Below are positions 1 to 6,824 of a DNA stretch of 8,699 nt, piece after piece. Positions within the stretch are counted from its first letter, which is position 1. Every line of letters starts with the position of its first letter. Both the position numbers and the translations under genes were made by a program. The notes beneath the pieces are model-generated. The model did not search any database and was not told the DNA's origin. It saw nothing but the letters and a program-made list of their open reading frames with translations. This DNA is from Acidobacteriota bacterium (GTDB taxonomy: Bacteria > Acidobacteriota > Thermoanaerobaculia > Multivoradales > JAHEKO01): contig JAUWSP010000085.1 in NCBI GenBank assembly GCA_030610025.1, positions 1 through 8,699 of the forward strand. Direction: 5' to 3'.

Positions 1-72
1 GGAGAGGCGGGCAAGCTCCTCCTCCGATGGCCTCTCTGTGAGGGTGGCTACGAGAACAGCAGTCGAGCTCAA
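1..72 (-). CDS. N-terminus of a gene downstream of fabF, possibly ribonuclease III (rnc), cut by window edge
   Basis: Reading away from fabF on the minus strand, a frame opens with TTG at 72-70 and stays open for 24 codons to the window edge. A strong GAGGAG ribosome-binding site lies at 81-86, 8 nt before the TTG, which decides the start. The gap from the fabF stop is only 22 nt, so it should be co-transcribed. The peptide begins (M)SSTAVLVATLTERPSEE and continues with an acidic, helical-looking ELARLS. No catalytic motif is inside the window. Known context: rnc (RNase III, double-stranded RNA processing) often follows fabF or acpP in bacterial fab clusters, and an ELxxL helix near the N-terminus fits it. 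The identity rests on position only. It could be another gene, and the other minus-strand frames here are less well supported by a ribosome-binding site. Confidence 0.4.
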   Translation of the reverse strand, partial: MSSTAVLVATLTERPSEEELARLS

Positions 73-80
73 ATGCTCAA

Positions 81-86
81 CTCCTC
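81..86 (-). promoter_or_regulatory. Ribosome-binding site supporting a TTG start
   Basis: The minus strand reads GAGGAG here, a near-perfect Shine-Dalgarno sequence, 8 nt upstream of TTG at 72-70. It lies in the 22-nt gap after the fabF stop codon. It is the main reason to believe that a new gene begins at the left edge of the window with a non-ATG start. Confidence 0.5.
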
Positions 87-94
87 GCGAAATC

Positions 95-1348
95 TCAGTT
101 CGAAAACCGTTTCAGGAGCAGTGCTCCGTTGGAACCACCGAAACCGAAAGAGTTCGTCAGACCGAACTCGAACTCCGCCGCCCTGGCTGTTCCAGGTACG
201 AAATCCAGGTCACAGTCGTCACTCGGGTGCTCCAGATTGATGGTGGGGGGCAAGATCTGATGGTGGAGGGCCAGCGCCAGAACACCGGTCTCCAGGCCAC
301 CAGCAGCTCCGAGGAGATGACCGGTGCAGGACTTGGTCGACGACACCGCCAACTGGTAGGCATGTTCACCGAACACGTCCTTGATCGCCGTCACCTCGGC
401 CGAATCTCCCAGCTCGGTCGAGGTCCCGTGAGCGTTGATGTAACCGACCGCGGACGGCTCCAACTCGGCATCTGCCAGGACAGCTCGCATCGCGTCGGCG
501 GCGCCGATGCCTTCGGGCTGCGGCGCCGAGATGTGGTAGGCATCGCCGCTCATGCCGTAGCCGACGATCTCGGCGTAGATCGGCGCCTGTCTCGCCAGGG
601 CCTGCGACAGCTCCTCCAGGATCACGATGCCGGCTCCCTCCCCGATGACGAATCCATCACGGGCGCGATCCCACGGGCGCGAGGCGAGCTGGGGTTCGTC
701 ATTGCGGGTCGAGAGAGCTCGCATGGCGCAGAATCCCGCGACACTGAGTGGCGTCACCACCCCTTCGGTACCGCCGGCGATCATCGCGTCCGCGTGACCG
801 TACTGAATCTCCCGGAAGGCGTCGCCAATGGCGTGCAGTCCCGAGGTACAGGCGGTGCAGGGAGCGGAGTTTGGGCCCCTGGCTCCATAGCGAATCGAGA
901 CCTGACCCGCCGCCATGTTGACGATCAGGCCGGGGATGAAGAATGGCGATACCCGACTGGGGCCTTTTTCGACCAGCCTCTTGTGAGTGCGCTCGATCAG
1001 AGGTAGACCGCCGATCCCGGATCCGATGATGACCCCGACCCGACTGGCGGCTGCCTCGTCGATCTGCAACCCGGAGTCATCCATGGCTCCCTCGGCCGCG
1101 GCCAGGGCCAGCTGGATGAACCGATCGCTCTTCTTCAGGTCTTTCTTGTCGATGTACTTCAGGGGATCGAAGTCCGACACCTCGCCGGCAATGCGACTCG
1201 GGTATTCGGAGGCATCGAATCGAGTGATGGGACCCACTCCGCTGCGGCCCTCGAGAAGGCCCTGCCAAGTGACCGCAGTGCCATCGCCGAGAGGCGAGAC
1301 GAGACCCACCCCCGTCACGACCACACGGCGCGGAGACTCAAGTCTCAT
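95..1348 (-). CDS. fabF: 3-oxoacyl-ACP synthase II (beta-ketoacyl-ACP synthase, FabF)
   Basis: FabF is the cytosolic elongating condensing enzyme of type II fatty acid synthesis. It joins malonyl-ACP to a growing acyl chain with loss of CO2. With the ATG at 1348 the protein has 417 residues, close to the usual length of about 410-415. The N-terminus RRVVVTGVGLVSPLG is the classic KAS II opening. The nucleophile is Cys167 in CTACTSG, followed by His307 in NAHGTST, Lys339 and His344 in STKSCTGH, and the C-terminal NSFGFGG loop with the gate Phe near residue 403. The complete Cys-His-His triad argues for an active enzyme, not a decarboxylating homologue. The frame extends upstream to a GTG at 1390, but the extra 14 residues are unlike the family. 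The ribosome-binding site before 1348 is weak. It lies 57 nt after acpP and is probably co-transcribed with it. Confidence 0.96.
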   Translation of the reverse strand: MRLESPRRVVVTGVGLVSPLGDGTAVTWQGLLEGRSGVGPITRFDASEYPSRIAGEVSDFDPLKYIDKKDLKKSDRFIQLALAAAEGAMDDSGLQIDEAAASRVGVIIGSGIGGLPLIERTHKRLVEKGPSRVSPFFIPGLIVNMAAGQVSIRYGARGPNSAPCTACTSGLHAIGDAFREIQYGHADAMIAGGTEGVVTPLSVAGFCAMRALSTRNDEPQLASRPWDRARDGFVIGEGAGIVILEELSQALARQAPIYAEIVGYGMSGDAYHISAPQPEGIGAADAMRAVLADAELEPSAVGYINAHGTSTELGDSAEVTAIKDVFGEHAYQLAVSSTKSCTGHLLGAAGGLETGVLALALHHQILPPTINLEHPSDDCDLDFVPGTARAAEFEFGLTNSFGFGGSNGALLLKRFSN

Positions 1349-1405
1349 CGTGAACCCACGGCGAGCTCTCGTTGGACAGCACGACCCCACTCATCTCGAG
1401 TGCGA

Positions 1406-1639
1406 TCAACCCTGATGCTGCTCGATATAGCTGACGGCTTCCTTGACTCGGCTGATCTTCTCGGCGTCCTCGTCGGGAATCTCGATGCCGAACTCTTCCT
1501 CGAAGGCCATGACCAGCTCGACGATGTCCAGGGAATCGGCACCCAGATCCTCCGTAAAGCTCGCCTCGATCGTTACCTCGTCAGCATCCACGCCCAGCTG
1601 TTCCACGATAATGCTCTTTACTTTTTCACTTACCGACAT
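1406..1639 (-). CDS. acpP: Acyl carrier protein
   Basis: This is the 77-residue acyl carrier protein that holds growing acyl chains on a phosphopantetheine arm and delivers them to FabD, FabF, FabG and PlsX, all encoded beside it. The prosthetic-group site is Ser36 in [11 protein letters not shown], the invariant DSL motif at the start of helix II. The protein is short and very acidic, with the family's [16 protein letters not shown] helix II-III segment and an acidic C-terminal helix ending in QHQG. A strong ribosome-binding site (AGGAGAG, 1648-1654) sits 8 nt before the ATG, the best in this operon, which fits the high expression expected of ACP. Gaps to fabG upstream and fabF downstream are both 57 nt. 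No separate promoter was recognised in the upstream gap. Confidence 0.98.
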   Translation of the reverse strand: MSVSEKVKSIIVEQLGVDADEVTIEASFTEDLGADSLDIVELVMAFEEEFGIEIPDEDAEKISRVKEAVSYIEQHQG

Positions 1640-1647
1640 GGTTCAAA

Positions 1648-1654
1648 CTCTCCT
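1648..1654 (-). promoter_or_regulatory. Strong ribosome-binding site of acpP
   Basis: The minus strand reads AGGAGAG, 8 nt before the acpP ATG at 1639. It is noticeably stronger than the sites in front of fabF, fabD and plsX. ACP is needed in far larger amounts than the enzymes it serves, so a strong translation signal here is plausible. Confidence 0.6.
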
Positions 1655-1696
1655 GTGCAAAGTTCGAGTTCGTGCGATTCTAAGAGATTCCTCGCG

Positions 1697-2446
1697 TCAG
1701 ATATATAGGCCGCCCGACACGTTGAGCACGTGACCGGTGACATAGCTCGCCTCTTCGCTGGCCAGATAGAGGACCGCCCAGGCAACGTCGTCGACGGATC
1801 CCAACCTATGGAGGGGGATGACAGCGACCAGCTCCTCGCGGTGTTTTTCGGGGATCCGATCCGTCATGGCCGTCTCGATAAAGCCTGGAGCGACGACATT
1901 GACCGTTATGTTGCGCCCCGCCAACTCCCTGGCCAGTGACTTGCTGAACCCCACCAGACCCGCCTTGGCGGCTGCATAGTTGGCCTGGCCGGCATTTCCC
2001 ATCAGGCCGACCACAGAGGATACAGAGATGATCCGCCCCCAGCGTCGTCGCATCATTCCACGACTCACCGCACGGGCCGTGGCAAAGGCGCCCGTCAGAT
2101 TGACACGCAGGACATCCTCCCAGGCTTCCAGACTCATGCGAGCCAGCAGACCGTCTTTGGTAATCCCGGCATTGTTGACCAGGATATCGACCTTGGAAAA
2201 AGGCTCCGGGAGGCCCTTGAGCCGTTCGGCCACCGTATCGGGTCGAGCCAGGTCGAGCTCCAAAGGATGGACTTCCACACCCTGTTCAGCCAACTCGGTC
2301 GCCAGCGATTGCAGCTTGTCGAGACTGCGAGCCGCCGCGACGACCCTCGCACCTCGAGCCCCGAGCAACCTCACGATGGCCTCGCCGATACCTTGAGACG
2401 CACCGGTAACGAGAGCCGTCCTTCCCTCCAGTCGCATTGCGTTCAT
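1697..2446 (-). CDS. fabG: 3-oxoacyl-ACP reductase FabG (short-chain dehydrogenase/reductase)
   Basis: FabG is the NADPH-dependent enzyme that reduces 3-oxoacyl-ACP to 3-hydroxyacyl-ACP, the first reductive step after condensation. The 249 residues match the family length. The Rossmann cofactor loop is TGASQGIG at 14-21, NNAG is at 91-94, and the catalytic residues are Asn116, Ser144 (SVSSVVG), Tyr157 and Lys161 (NYAAAK), with the exact spacing of well-studied FabG enzymes. TVNVVAPGFIET at 181-192 and the closing VSGGLYI are also FabG-like. The ATG at 2446 overlaps the fabD stop as ATGA, so the two genes are probably translationally coupled. A GGTGAG site lies just upstream. A second ATG at codon 4 (2437) cannot be excluded as the start. 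Among the many SDR enzymes, the fab-cluster context settles this as FabG. Confidence 0.96.
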   Translation of the reverse strand: MNAMRLEGRTALVTGASQGIGEAIVRLLGARGARVVAAARSLDKLQSLATELAEQGVEVHPLELDLARPDTVAERLKGLPEPFSKVDILVNNAGITKDGLLARMSLEAWEDVLRVNLTGAFATARAVSRGMMRRRWGRIISVSSVVGLMGNAGQANYAAAKAGLVGFSKSLARELAGRNITVNVVAPGFIETAMTDRIPEKHREELVAVIPLHRLGSVDDVAWAVLYLASEEASYVTGHVLNVSGGLYI

Positions 2447-3402
2447 GTCGTCTCACCCACGATTTCGACGAGTTTTTCCGCTCTAGATGGCTGATCGAGG
2501 CTTACGGCCTTCACCGAAGGAGCGATGCGACGAATCAGACCTGTCAGAACGGATCCCGGGCCAACTTCGACGAACAGATCCACCCTACCCTGTTCTACCA
2601 TCCAGAGGATCGATTCCACCCAGCGCACCGGACCGTCCACCTGCCGCTCGAGCGCTTCTCGAGCCGCGGCCCCGCTCGATACCGGAACGGCATCGATGTT
2701 ACACACCACCGGTACCTTGGGTTCTCGGAAATCCACCGCCTCGAGCTCCGGCTCGAGCCCTTCTCTAGCCGGCCTCATCAGTGGCGAGTGGAACGGTGCG
2801 GAGACCGGCAACAGCATGGCACGTCGTGCGCCTTTCTCCTTCGCGAGCTGGATCGCCCTTTCCACCGCCAGCCGATGGCCAGCCAATACCGTCTGGGCCG
2901 GCGCATTGAAGTTCGCGACGGTACAGACCTCGTCACCCGCGGCCTCAGCGGCAATCGCAGCCACGGTCTCGGCCTCCAGACCCAGGACCGCGGCCATGGC
3001 CCCTTCGCCAACCGGGACCGCCTGCTGCATCAATTCGCCTCGACGACGCACGAGAACCAATGCGTCTTCGAAGGACAGGCTCCCGGCAGCGACATGGGCC
3101 GAATACTCCCCGAGACTGTGACCCGCCATCAGCACCGGCTCGATCTGAAGACCCGAGATGGCCTCGAGGATCGCTACGGAGGTCGCCAGAATCGCGGGTT
3201 GGGTGTTGGCCGTCAGCTGCAGGTCCTCTGCCGGGCCTTCCCAGCAAAGCTGCTTGAGCGGTATTCCCAGAGCCCGGTCGGCTCGATCGAACACCTTCTC
3301 GACCTCGGGATGGGAATCGCTCCAGGAGCTTCCCATGCCCACGGACTGCGAGCCCTGGCCAGGGAAGACGAAAGCGATTCGCTTGGCGGCAGCTTCAGAC
3401 AT
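2443..3402 (-). CDS. fabD: Malonyl-CoA:ACP transacylase
   Basis: FabD moves malonyl from CoA to ACP, supplying the extender unit for FabF. From the ATG at 3402 it has 319 residues, near the usual 310. FPGQGSQ near the N-terminus is the oxyanion-hole motif. The nucleophile is Ser96 in GHSLGEYSAHVAAG, Arg121 (RRRGELMQ) binds the malonyl carboxylate, and His205 (SAPFHSPLM) is the catalytic base. The Ser-Arg and Ser-His spacings equal those of the E. coli enzyme. VEVGPGSVLTGL near residues 278-289 is also typical. The frame extends to a GTG at 3444, but those 14 residues do not look like the family, and a weak GAGATAG site precedes 3402. It follows plsX by 63 nt and overlaps fabG by 4 nt. No fabH lies between plsX and fabD. 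Confidence 0.96.
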   Translation of the reverse strand: MSEAAAKRIAFVFPGQGSQSVGMGSSWSDSHPEVEKVFDRADRALGIPLKQLCWEGPAEDLQLTANTQPAILATSVAILEAISGLQIEPVLMAGHSLGEYSAHVAAGSLSFEDALVLVRRRGELMQQAVPVGEGAMAAVLGLEAETVAAIAAEAAGDEVCTVANFNAPAQTVLAGHRLAVERAIQLAKEKGARRAMLLPVSAPFHSPLMRPAREGLEPELEAVDFREPKVPVVCNIDAVPVSSGAAAREALERQVDGPVRWVESILWMVEQGRVDLFVEVGPGSVLTGLIRRIAPSVKAVSLDQPSRAEKLVEIVGETT

Positions 3403-3465
3403 GGCATCTATCTCGACCCTTGCGGCGCGGGTTCCCGGCCCCACGCACCGGGTCGACGATCGCGG

Positions 3466-4512
3466 CTAGGTCGCAGGCGCCTCCTCCGCGAGTCGAGCCT
3501 CGAGCAGGCGCTCTTCTTGAGCGTGGAGCTCGGCAACCCGATCCCGAATCTTGTTGTGAAGATCGGCGGCGCAGAATTCCACCGCCCGCCGAATCGAATT
3601 CCGAATCGCTCGCGGGTTGGATCGTCCATGGCCAATGAAACACCCCGCCTCGACCCCCAGAAGAGGAGCCGCCCCGTATTCCCTGTAATCGACCCTGCGG
3701 CGAAATCTCTCAAAGGCTGGTCGGGCAAGACTGTAGCCCAACCGTGTCCGCCACGTCTTCGAGAGCTCATCCTTCATCATCCCAGACATCAGTCCAGCCA
3801 GGGACTCGGCACTCTTCAAAAGGACATTCCCAACGAAACCATCGCAGACGATCACATCGACCGAGCCTCGAAAAACGTCACGACCCTCGACGATGCCAAC
3901 AAAATTGAAGCCCGTCGCTTTCATCTCGGCGAACACCGCCTTGGTCAGATCGCTGCCCTTGCTCTCCTCTTCTCCGATCGACATCAGCCCAACACGGGGT
4001 GAGGCCGTACCCAGAATCTCCTGAGCGTAGAAGTGGCCCATGACTGCGAACTGCCTCAAGTGCTCGGGCTTGCTGTCGATGTTCGCGCCGACATCCAGTA
4101 CCACGGTTCCACCTCGCGGGCTCGGGAACACCGTCGCGAGGGCAGGCCTGTCGACTCCCTTGATGGATCCGATGACGGTCTTGGCCACAATCAGGGCCGC
4201 ACCCGTGTTACCGGCCGACACCATCGCCTGAGCCCGTCCCTCCTTGACCAACTCGCCACAGATTCGTATCGAGGATTGCTTCTTCTTGCGCAGCGGCGTG
4301 ATCGGAGACTCATCCATGCCGACGACCTGCTCAGCATGCACGATCTCTATGCTCGACTGGAGTTCGCCCTGCTTCGCCAGTTGCTTTTCCAGAGTCGGAC
4401 CATCGCCCACCAGCAGGATCGACGTCTTATCCTCCCTGGCGGCCTGATAGGCCCCTGCGACAACTGCGTTGGGGGCGAAGTCACCGCCCATAGCGTCGAC
4501 GGCAATTCGCAT
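3466..4512 (-). CDS. plsX: Phosphate acyltransferase PlsX
   Basis: PlsX converts long-chain acyl-ACP and inorganic phosphate to acyl-phosphate, the donor that PlsY uses to acylate glycerol-3-phosphate. It therefore links fatty acid synthesis to phospholipid synthesis and works as a peripheral membrane enzyme. From the ATG at 4512 it has 348 residues, as expected. It opens with the hallmark MRIAVDAMGGDFAP. VSAGNTGA is at about 98-105, DVGAN at 140-144, LMSIGEE near 176, VCDGFVGNVLLKS near 222-234, and DYREYGAAPLLGV in the C-terminal third. A short AAAGAG site lies 6 nt before the ATG. An upstream GTG at 4539 in the same frame is less likely. The C-terminus ends in a charged helix rich in Glu, Arg and Ala. 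It lies 123 nt after rpmF, the largest gap in the cluster. Confidence 0.97.
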   Translation of the reverse strand: MRIAVDAMGGDFAPNAVVAGAYQAAREDKTSILLVGDGPTLEKQLAKQGELQSSIEIVHAEQVVGMDESPITPLRKKKQSSIRICGELVKEGRAQAMVSAGNTGAALIVAKTVIGSIKGVDRPALATVFPSPRGGTVVLDVGANIDSKPEHLRQFAVMGHFYAQEILGTASPRVGLMSIGEEESKGSDLTKAVFAEMKATGFNFVGIVEGRDVFRGSVDVIVCDGFVGNVLLKSAESLAGLMSGMMKDELSKTWRTRLGYSLARPAFERFRRRVDYREYGAAPLLGVEAGCFIGHGRSNPRAIRNSIRRAVEFCAADLHNKIRDRVAELHAQEERLLEARLAEEAPAT

Positions 4513-4635
4513 TGTGTGCTCTTTGGCTTCAGCTCCCACCGAGACCGGCCTTCGGCGTCACCCGACCGATCAGACCCAAGCGCCCTCGGCCAGCGTGCCT
4601 TGAAGTGGAGATCGGCGGGGAGATCTTAGCAGAGA
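4513..4635 (-). other. 123-nt gap between rpmF and plsX
   Basis: This is the longest non-coding gap inside the minus-strand cluster. On the minus strand it is GC-rich and contains two GATCTCC copies close together near 4606-4627. I found no strong inverted repeat with a T-run that would end transcription after rpmF, and no clear -35/-10 pair. An internal promoter for plsX or a processing site between ribosomal and lipid genes is possible but not shown by the sequence. Confidence 0.3.
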
Positions 4636-4821
4636 CTACAGCGATTCCTTGGGCTCGAAGACCTCCCGCCCCTTGTAGTGCCCACAGTGGGTGCACGCAC
4701 GGTGTGGAAGCTTAACCTCGCCACAGTTCGGACAGACGGAGGTCGCAGGACGATCCAGACTGTCCTGGCCGCGCCGCCGGTCACGCCTGGCCTTGGAGTG
4801 ACGTCGTTTGGGATTTGGCAT
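4636..4821 (-). CDS. rpmF: 50S ribosomal protein L32, zinc-binding (four-cysteine) form
   Basis: L32 is a small basic protein of the large ribosomal subunit. The 61 residues start [17 protein letters not shown], the conserved rRNA-binding opening. A zinc ribbon follows with Cys30, Cys33 (CPNC), Cys43 and Cys46 (CTHC). All four cysteines are present, so this is the C+ (zinc-binding) variant and not the cysteine-less form found in some bacteria. HYKGREVF near 48-55 is typical of the C-terminus. The ribosome-binding site is a short GAGG (4833-4836), 11 nt before the ATG. The position directly after DUF177/YceD and before plsX is the widespread arrangement, and the 46-nt gap to the DUF177 gene implies co-transcription. 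Confidence 0.96.
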   Translation of the reverse strand: MPNPKRRHSKARRDRRRGQDSLDRPATSVCPNCGEVKLPHRACTHCGHYKGREVFEPKESL

Positions 4822-4867
4822 GATTCATTCAACCTCGTTCTGGAATGTCGCGGTATTCATCTGGGGA

Positions 4868-5401
4868 CTACTCGTCCCGCAGGGTCTTCAACGCCTCCCA
4901 TCGCGGATCCACCTCGTCCTGATCACAACCGCACGACTCGCTGTTGCGATTCGCACCACACGTCGGACAGAGTCCCTGACAGGTCTCACTGCACAGGCTC
5001 CGCATGGGTATGTTCAACTGAAGCTGCTCTCGTACGAGTTGCAGCGTGTCCAACTCTTCACCCTCAATGTAGAGCGTTTCCAAATCGTCCTCTGTCAGCT
5101 CTATCTCGCTGCCCACCGGATCGCTGTCCACCGGTGCGGGCACGGCCTTGAGCAATCGCAGCCGAACATCGCTCCCGACGGACCGCAACACCGGCTCCAG
5201 GCATCGCCCGCAAGTCACCGTTTGCTCATACTCGAGACGACCCGAGAGACGGAAACCTTCGCCCTCCCGATCAACACTACCCTGCCAGAGGATCTCACCG
5301 AGCCTCAAGAGCTCGGGCCGCTCGAGGGAATCGGCATTGACGGTGAGCTGCTGGCGCCAGACAAAGGGCTCGTCCCCTATCTTGTCCAGAGGAATCCGCA
5401 T
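4868..5401 (-). CDS. DUF177/YceD family protein
   Basis: This 177-residue protein belongs to the DUF177 (YceD) family, which is almost always encoded just before rpmF. Its role is not firmly established; links to rRNA accumulation have been reported for family members, so a ribosome-related function is a reasonable inference. Visible features are Cys64 and Cys67 in VTCGRCLEP, and a C-terminal cluster Cys137, Cys141, Cys145, Cys148, Cys157 and Cys159 in the family pattern CxxxCxGLCPxCGxNxNxxxCxC. DPRWEALKTL closes the protein, as usual. The eight cysteines suggest metal binding. The ATG at 5401 is supported by a GAAGGG ribosome-binding site (5410-5415) at 8-nt spacing. The middle (about 88-118) is strongly acidic. 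It is 67 nt after the unknown membrane-anchored gene and 46 nt before rpmF. Confidence 0.92.
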   Translation of the reverse strand: MRIPLDKIGDEPFVWRQQLTVNADSLERPELLRLGEILWQGSVDREGEGFRLSGRLEYEQTVTCGRCLEPVLRSVGSDVRLRLLKAVPAPVDSDPVGSEIELTEDDLETLYIEGEELDTLQLVREQLQLNIPMRSLCSETCQGLCPTCGANRNSESCGCDQDEVDPRWEALKTLRDE

Positions 5402-5468
5402 GGTTCGAACCCTTCGAAAACGTGCCCTTCAGGCCGACGGATGAGGCTACGGGATTCGGCTAGATCTG

Positions 5469-6716
5469 TCAATCAGAGCCCGGGCTTTCGACCCACATCT
5501 CCAGGCGGGGCGGCGAACCCCCGATCGTAAGGCTCAACGAGCCGGTGCTGTCGAGAGAGGTGAGAGCCCTGGCCGCCATCGTCCACCTCTGGATCTGCTC
5601 GGTCGGCGGCAAAGGCAGGGCGCTCAACGCACCTACAAGGCCATTCAGAGCACCACGGGCCTCAGCGAGGTCCATCCAGATACCCAGCTCCAGATGGGCT
5701 TCATCAGTCGACTCCAGCAAGGCCGAGATCGAGGACAGTCTGCCTGCCAGTTCGTGGATGGCCGCTTCATCGTAGGCTGCCAGGGACCACCCATCGTGGT
5801 TTCCTCGAGAAACTTCATAACCCAGAACGGACAACAGTTTCTCGGCCGGCAGCCGCCAAGGCTCACCAGCGCCCCGCTGGGCAACCACAGCGCGGGTCAG
5901 CTGGTCACTTGCCCCGTCGGCACCCGAAAGAAGCACGAAGGTCCGAGCCATGGAATCGACAGCCTCTTTCGAACTGGTGGAAGCCGCCACCAGGGCCAAC
6001 CCCGGGGGCAGCGGTGGGCGAACTTGGGAGTCAACCGGCCGCACCGGATCGAGCGCGGCGCTCGCGACCCGCCAGCCCCGGGTCTCGACATCCAGCCGGT
6101 AGAGGCCCTTCGGCACGGACCCGAGGGGCTGTTCCAGGCTGAGGAGAGCATGGCTTGGTGAGAGCTCCGGTACTCGTTGCCCGACGGTTCGGGGAATCTC
6201 TCCCTGCGCCGCCGACCACATTCCATCCCGCCACTCCACCTGCACTGTTCTTCCATGCAACTCGACCGATCCTCCGGCGAGCCAGGCATTGCCGGCCAAT
6301 CTGCCGGCCAGTCTGCCCAGCCACCCCACGAGCGGATAGACACTGGCTGCCACGACAAGGCGGTCGCCGTCAGAGCTTCCTGCCACGACAAGATCTCGGG
6401 CTGGCGGGAGACGGAACGGGCCGAAAGAGGGAAGAGCGGCCAGGTCTTGATCCACAAGATACGAAGAAATTCCGGAAAGGCCTTCCAGATCGCCAACCGT
6501 GCGCTCCAGAGCACCGAGATTCTGATGCGGGAAAGGGATCCAGAGTCGCAGAGGTAGATCGGTCGCACCGAAGAGGATCCGAGCCGTCGAATCCTTGGAC
6601 CTCGGGCTGCCAGAATGGGCCCGAGGCGCGTACCAGTAGTACCAGTGACCGAAGAGGGCTGACACCATGAGGACCATGGCCCCCAGCCCGAGGTAGCTCC
6701 TGACAGGCCGACTCAT
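5469..6716 (-). CDS. Unrecognised 415-residue protein with N-terminal membrane anchor
   Basis: I do not recognise this protein. It begins with a short basic stretch (MSRPVRSY) and then one hydrophobic segment at about residues 9-30, followed by WYYWYAP. This fits an uncleaved signal anchor or signal peptide, so the remaining 385 residues are probably outside the cytoplasm. The whole protein contains no cysteine, which also fits an exported location. The body alternates predicted strands and amphipathic helices, with a second mildly hydrophobic region near 119-147, and no nucleotide-binding, protease or glycosidase motif is visible. A similarity to the loosely defined DUF3352-type exported proteins is possible but unproven. 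The ATG at 6716 has GAAGG (6725-6729) 8 nt upstream. It is the first gene of the minus-strand run, 67 nt before the DUF177 gene, so it may lead the lipid/ribosome operon or merely be adjacent to it. Confidence 0.8.
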   Translation of the reverse strand: MSRPVRSYLGLGAMVLMVSALFGHWYYWYAPRAHSGSPRSKDSTARILFGATDLPLRLWIPFPHQNLGALERTVGDLEGLSGISSYLVDQDLAALPSFGPFRLPPARDLVVAGSSDGDRLVVAASVYPLVGWLGRLAGRLAGNAWLAGGSVELHGRTVQVEWRDGMWSAAQGEIPRTVGQRVPELSPSHALLSLEQPLGSVPKGLYRLDVETRGWRVASAALDPVRPVDSQVRPPLPPGLALVAASTSSKEAVDSMARTFVLLSGADGASDQLTRAVVAQRGAGEPWRLPAEKLLSVLGYEVSRGNHDGWSLAAYDEAAIHELAGRLSSISALLESTDEAHLELGIWMDLAEARGALNGLVGALSALPLPPTEQIQRWTMAARALTSLDSTGSLSLTIGGSPPRLEMWVESPGSD

Positions 6717-6824
6717 TCGGTTCGCCTTCGATCGAAAACTCTACAGCCTCATGTAGGATTCATGCACCAGGGACAAGCTGCTATCGACCCTTGTCGTCGC
6801 CTCTGACTCGTCACTTCTACCACA
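6717..6824. promoter_or_regulatory. Divergent intergenic region between lipid operon and glycosyltransferases
   Basis: These 108 nt separate genes that read away from each other, so promoters for both directions are expected here. This holds at least if the plus-strand gene starts at 6825; later starts would widen the gap. On the minus strand TTGTCC (6771-6776) could be a -35 element, but no good -10 hexamer follows at 17 nt. On the plus strand TTGTCG (6791-6796) is likewise without a good partner. The region is less GC-rich than the genes around it. The call rests on gene orientation, not on consensus matches. Confidence 0.35.

Noticed and set aside
38..1006. Plus-strand open frame of 322 codons opposite fabF
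   Set aside because: It lies entirely antisense to fabF (and the 3' neighbour), has no family motif and no good ribosome-binding site. It mirrors the codon bias of fabF.
1640..1696. Possible internal promoter before acpP (TAGAAT-like hexamer)
   Set aside because: A TAGAAT match is present on the minus strand, but no -35 hexamer lies at an acceptable distance.
2437..4002. Long plus-strand open frame of 521 codons opposite fabD and plsX
   Set aside because: It is antisense to two certain genes with intact catalytic motifs. Its translation is rich in Arg, His and Ser with no recognisable motif, as expected for a shadow frame in GC-rich DNA.
4540..4600. Small GC-rich inverted repeat between rpmF and plsX as a possible terminator
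   Set aside because: The stems are only about 3-4 base pairs and no T-run follows on the minus strand, so a terminator call is not supported.
5897..6568. Minus-strand 223-codon and plus-strand 171-codon frames inside the unknown 415-residue gene
   Set aside because: Both are lower quality than the 415-residue frame: no ribosome-binding site, compositions rich in Ser, Arg, Trp or Pro, and no membrane anchor. The long frame has a good start signal and a coherent protein composition.
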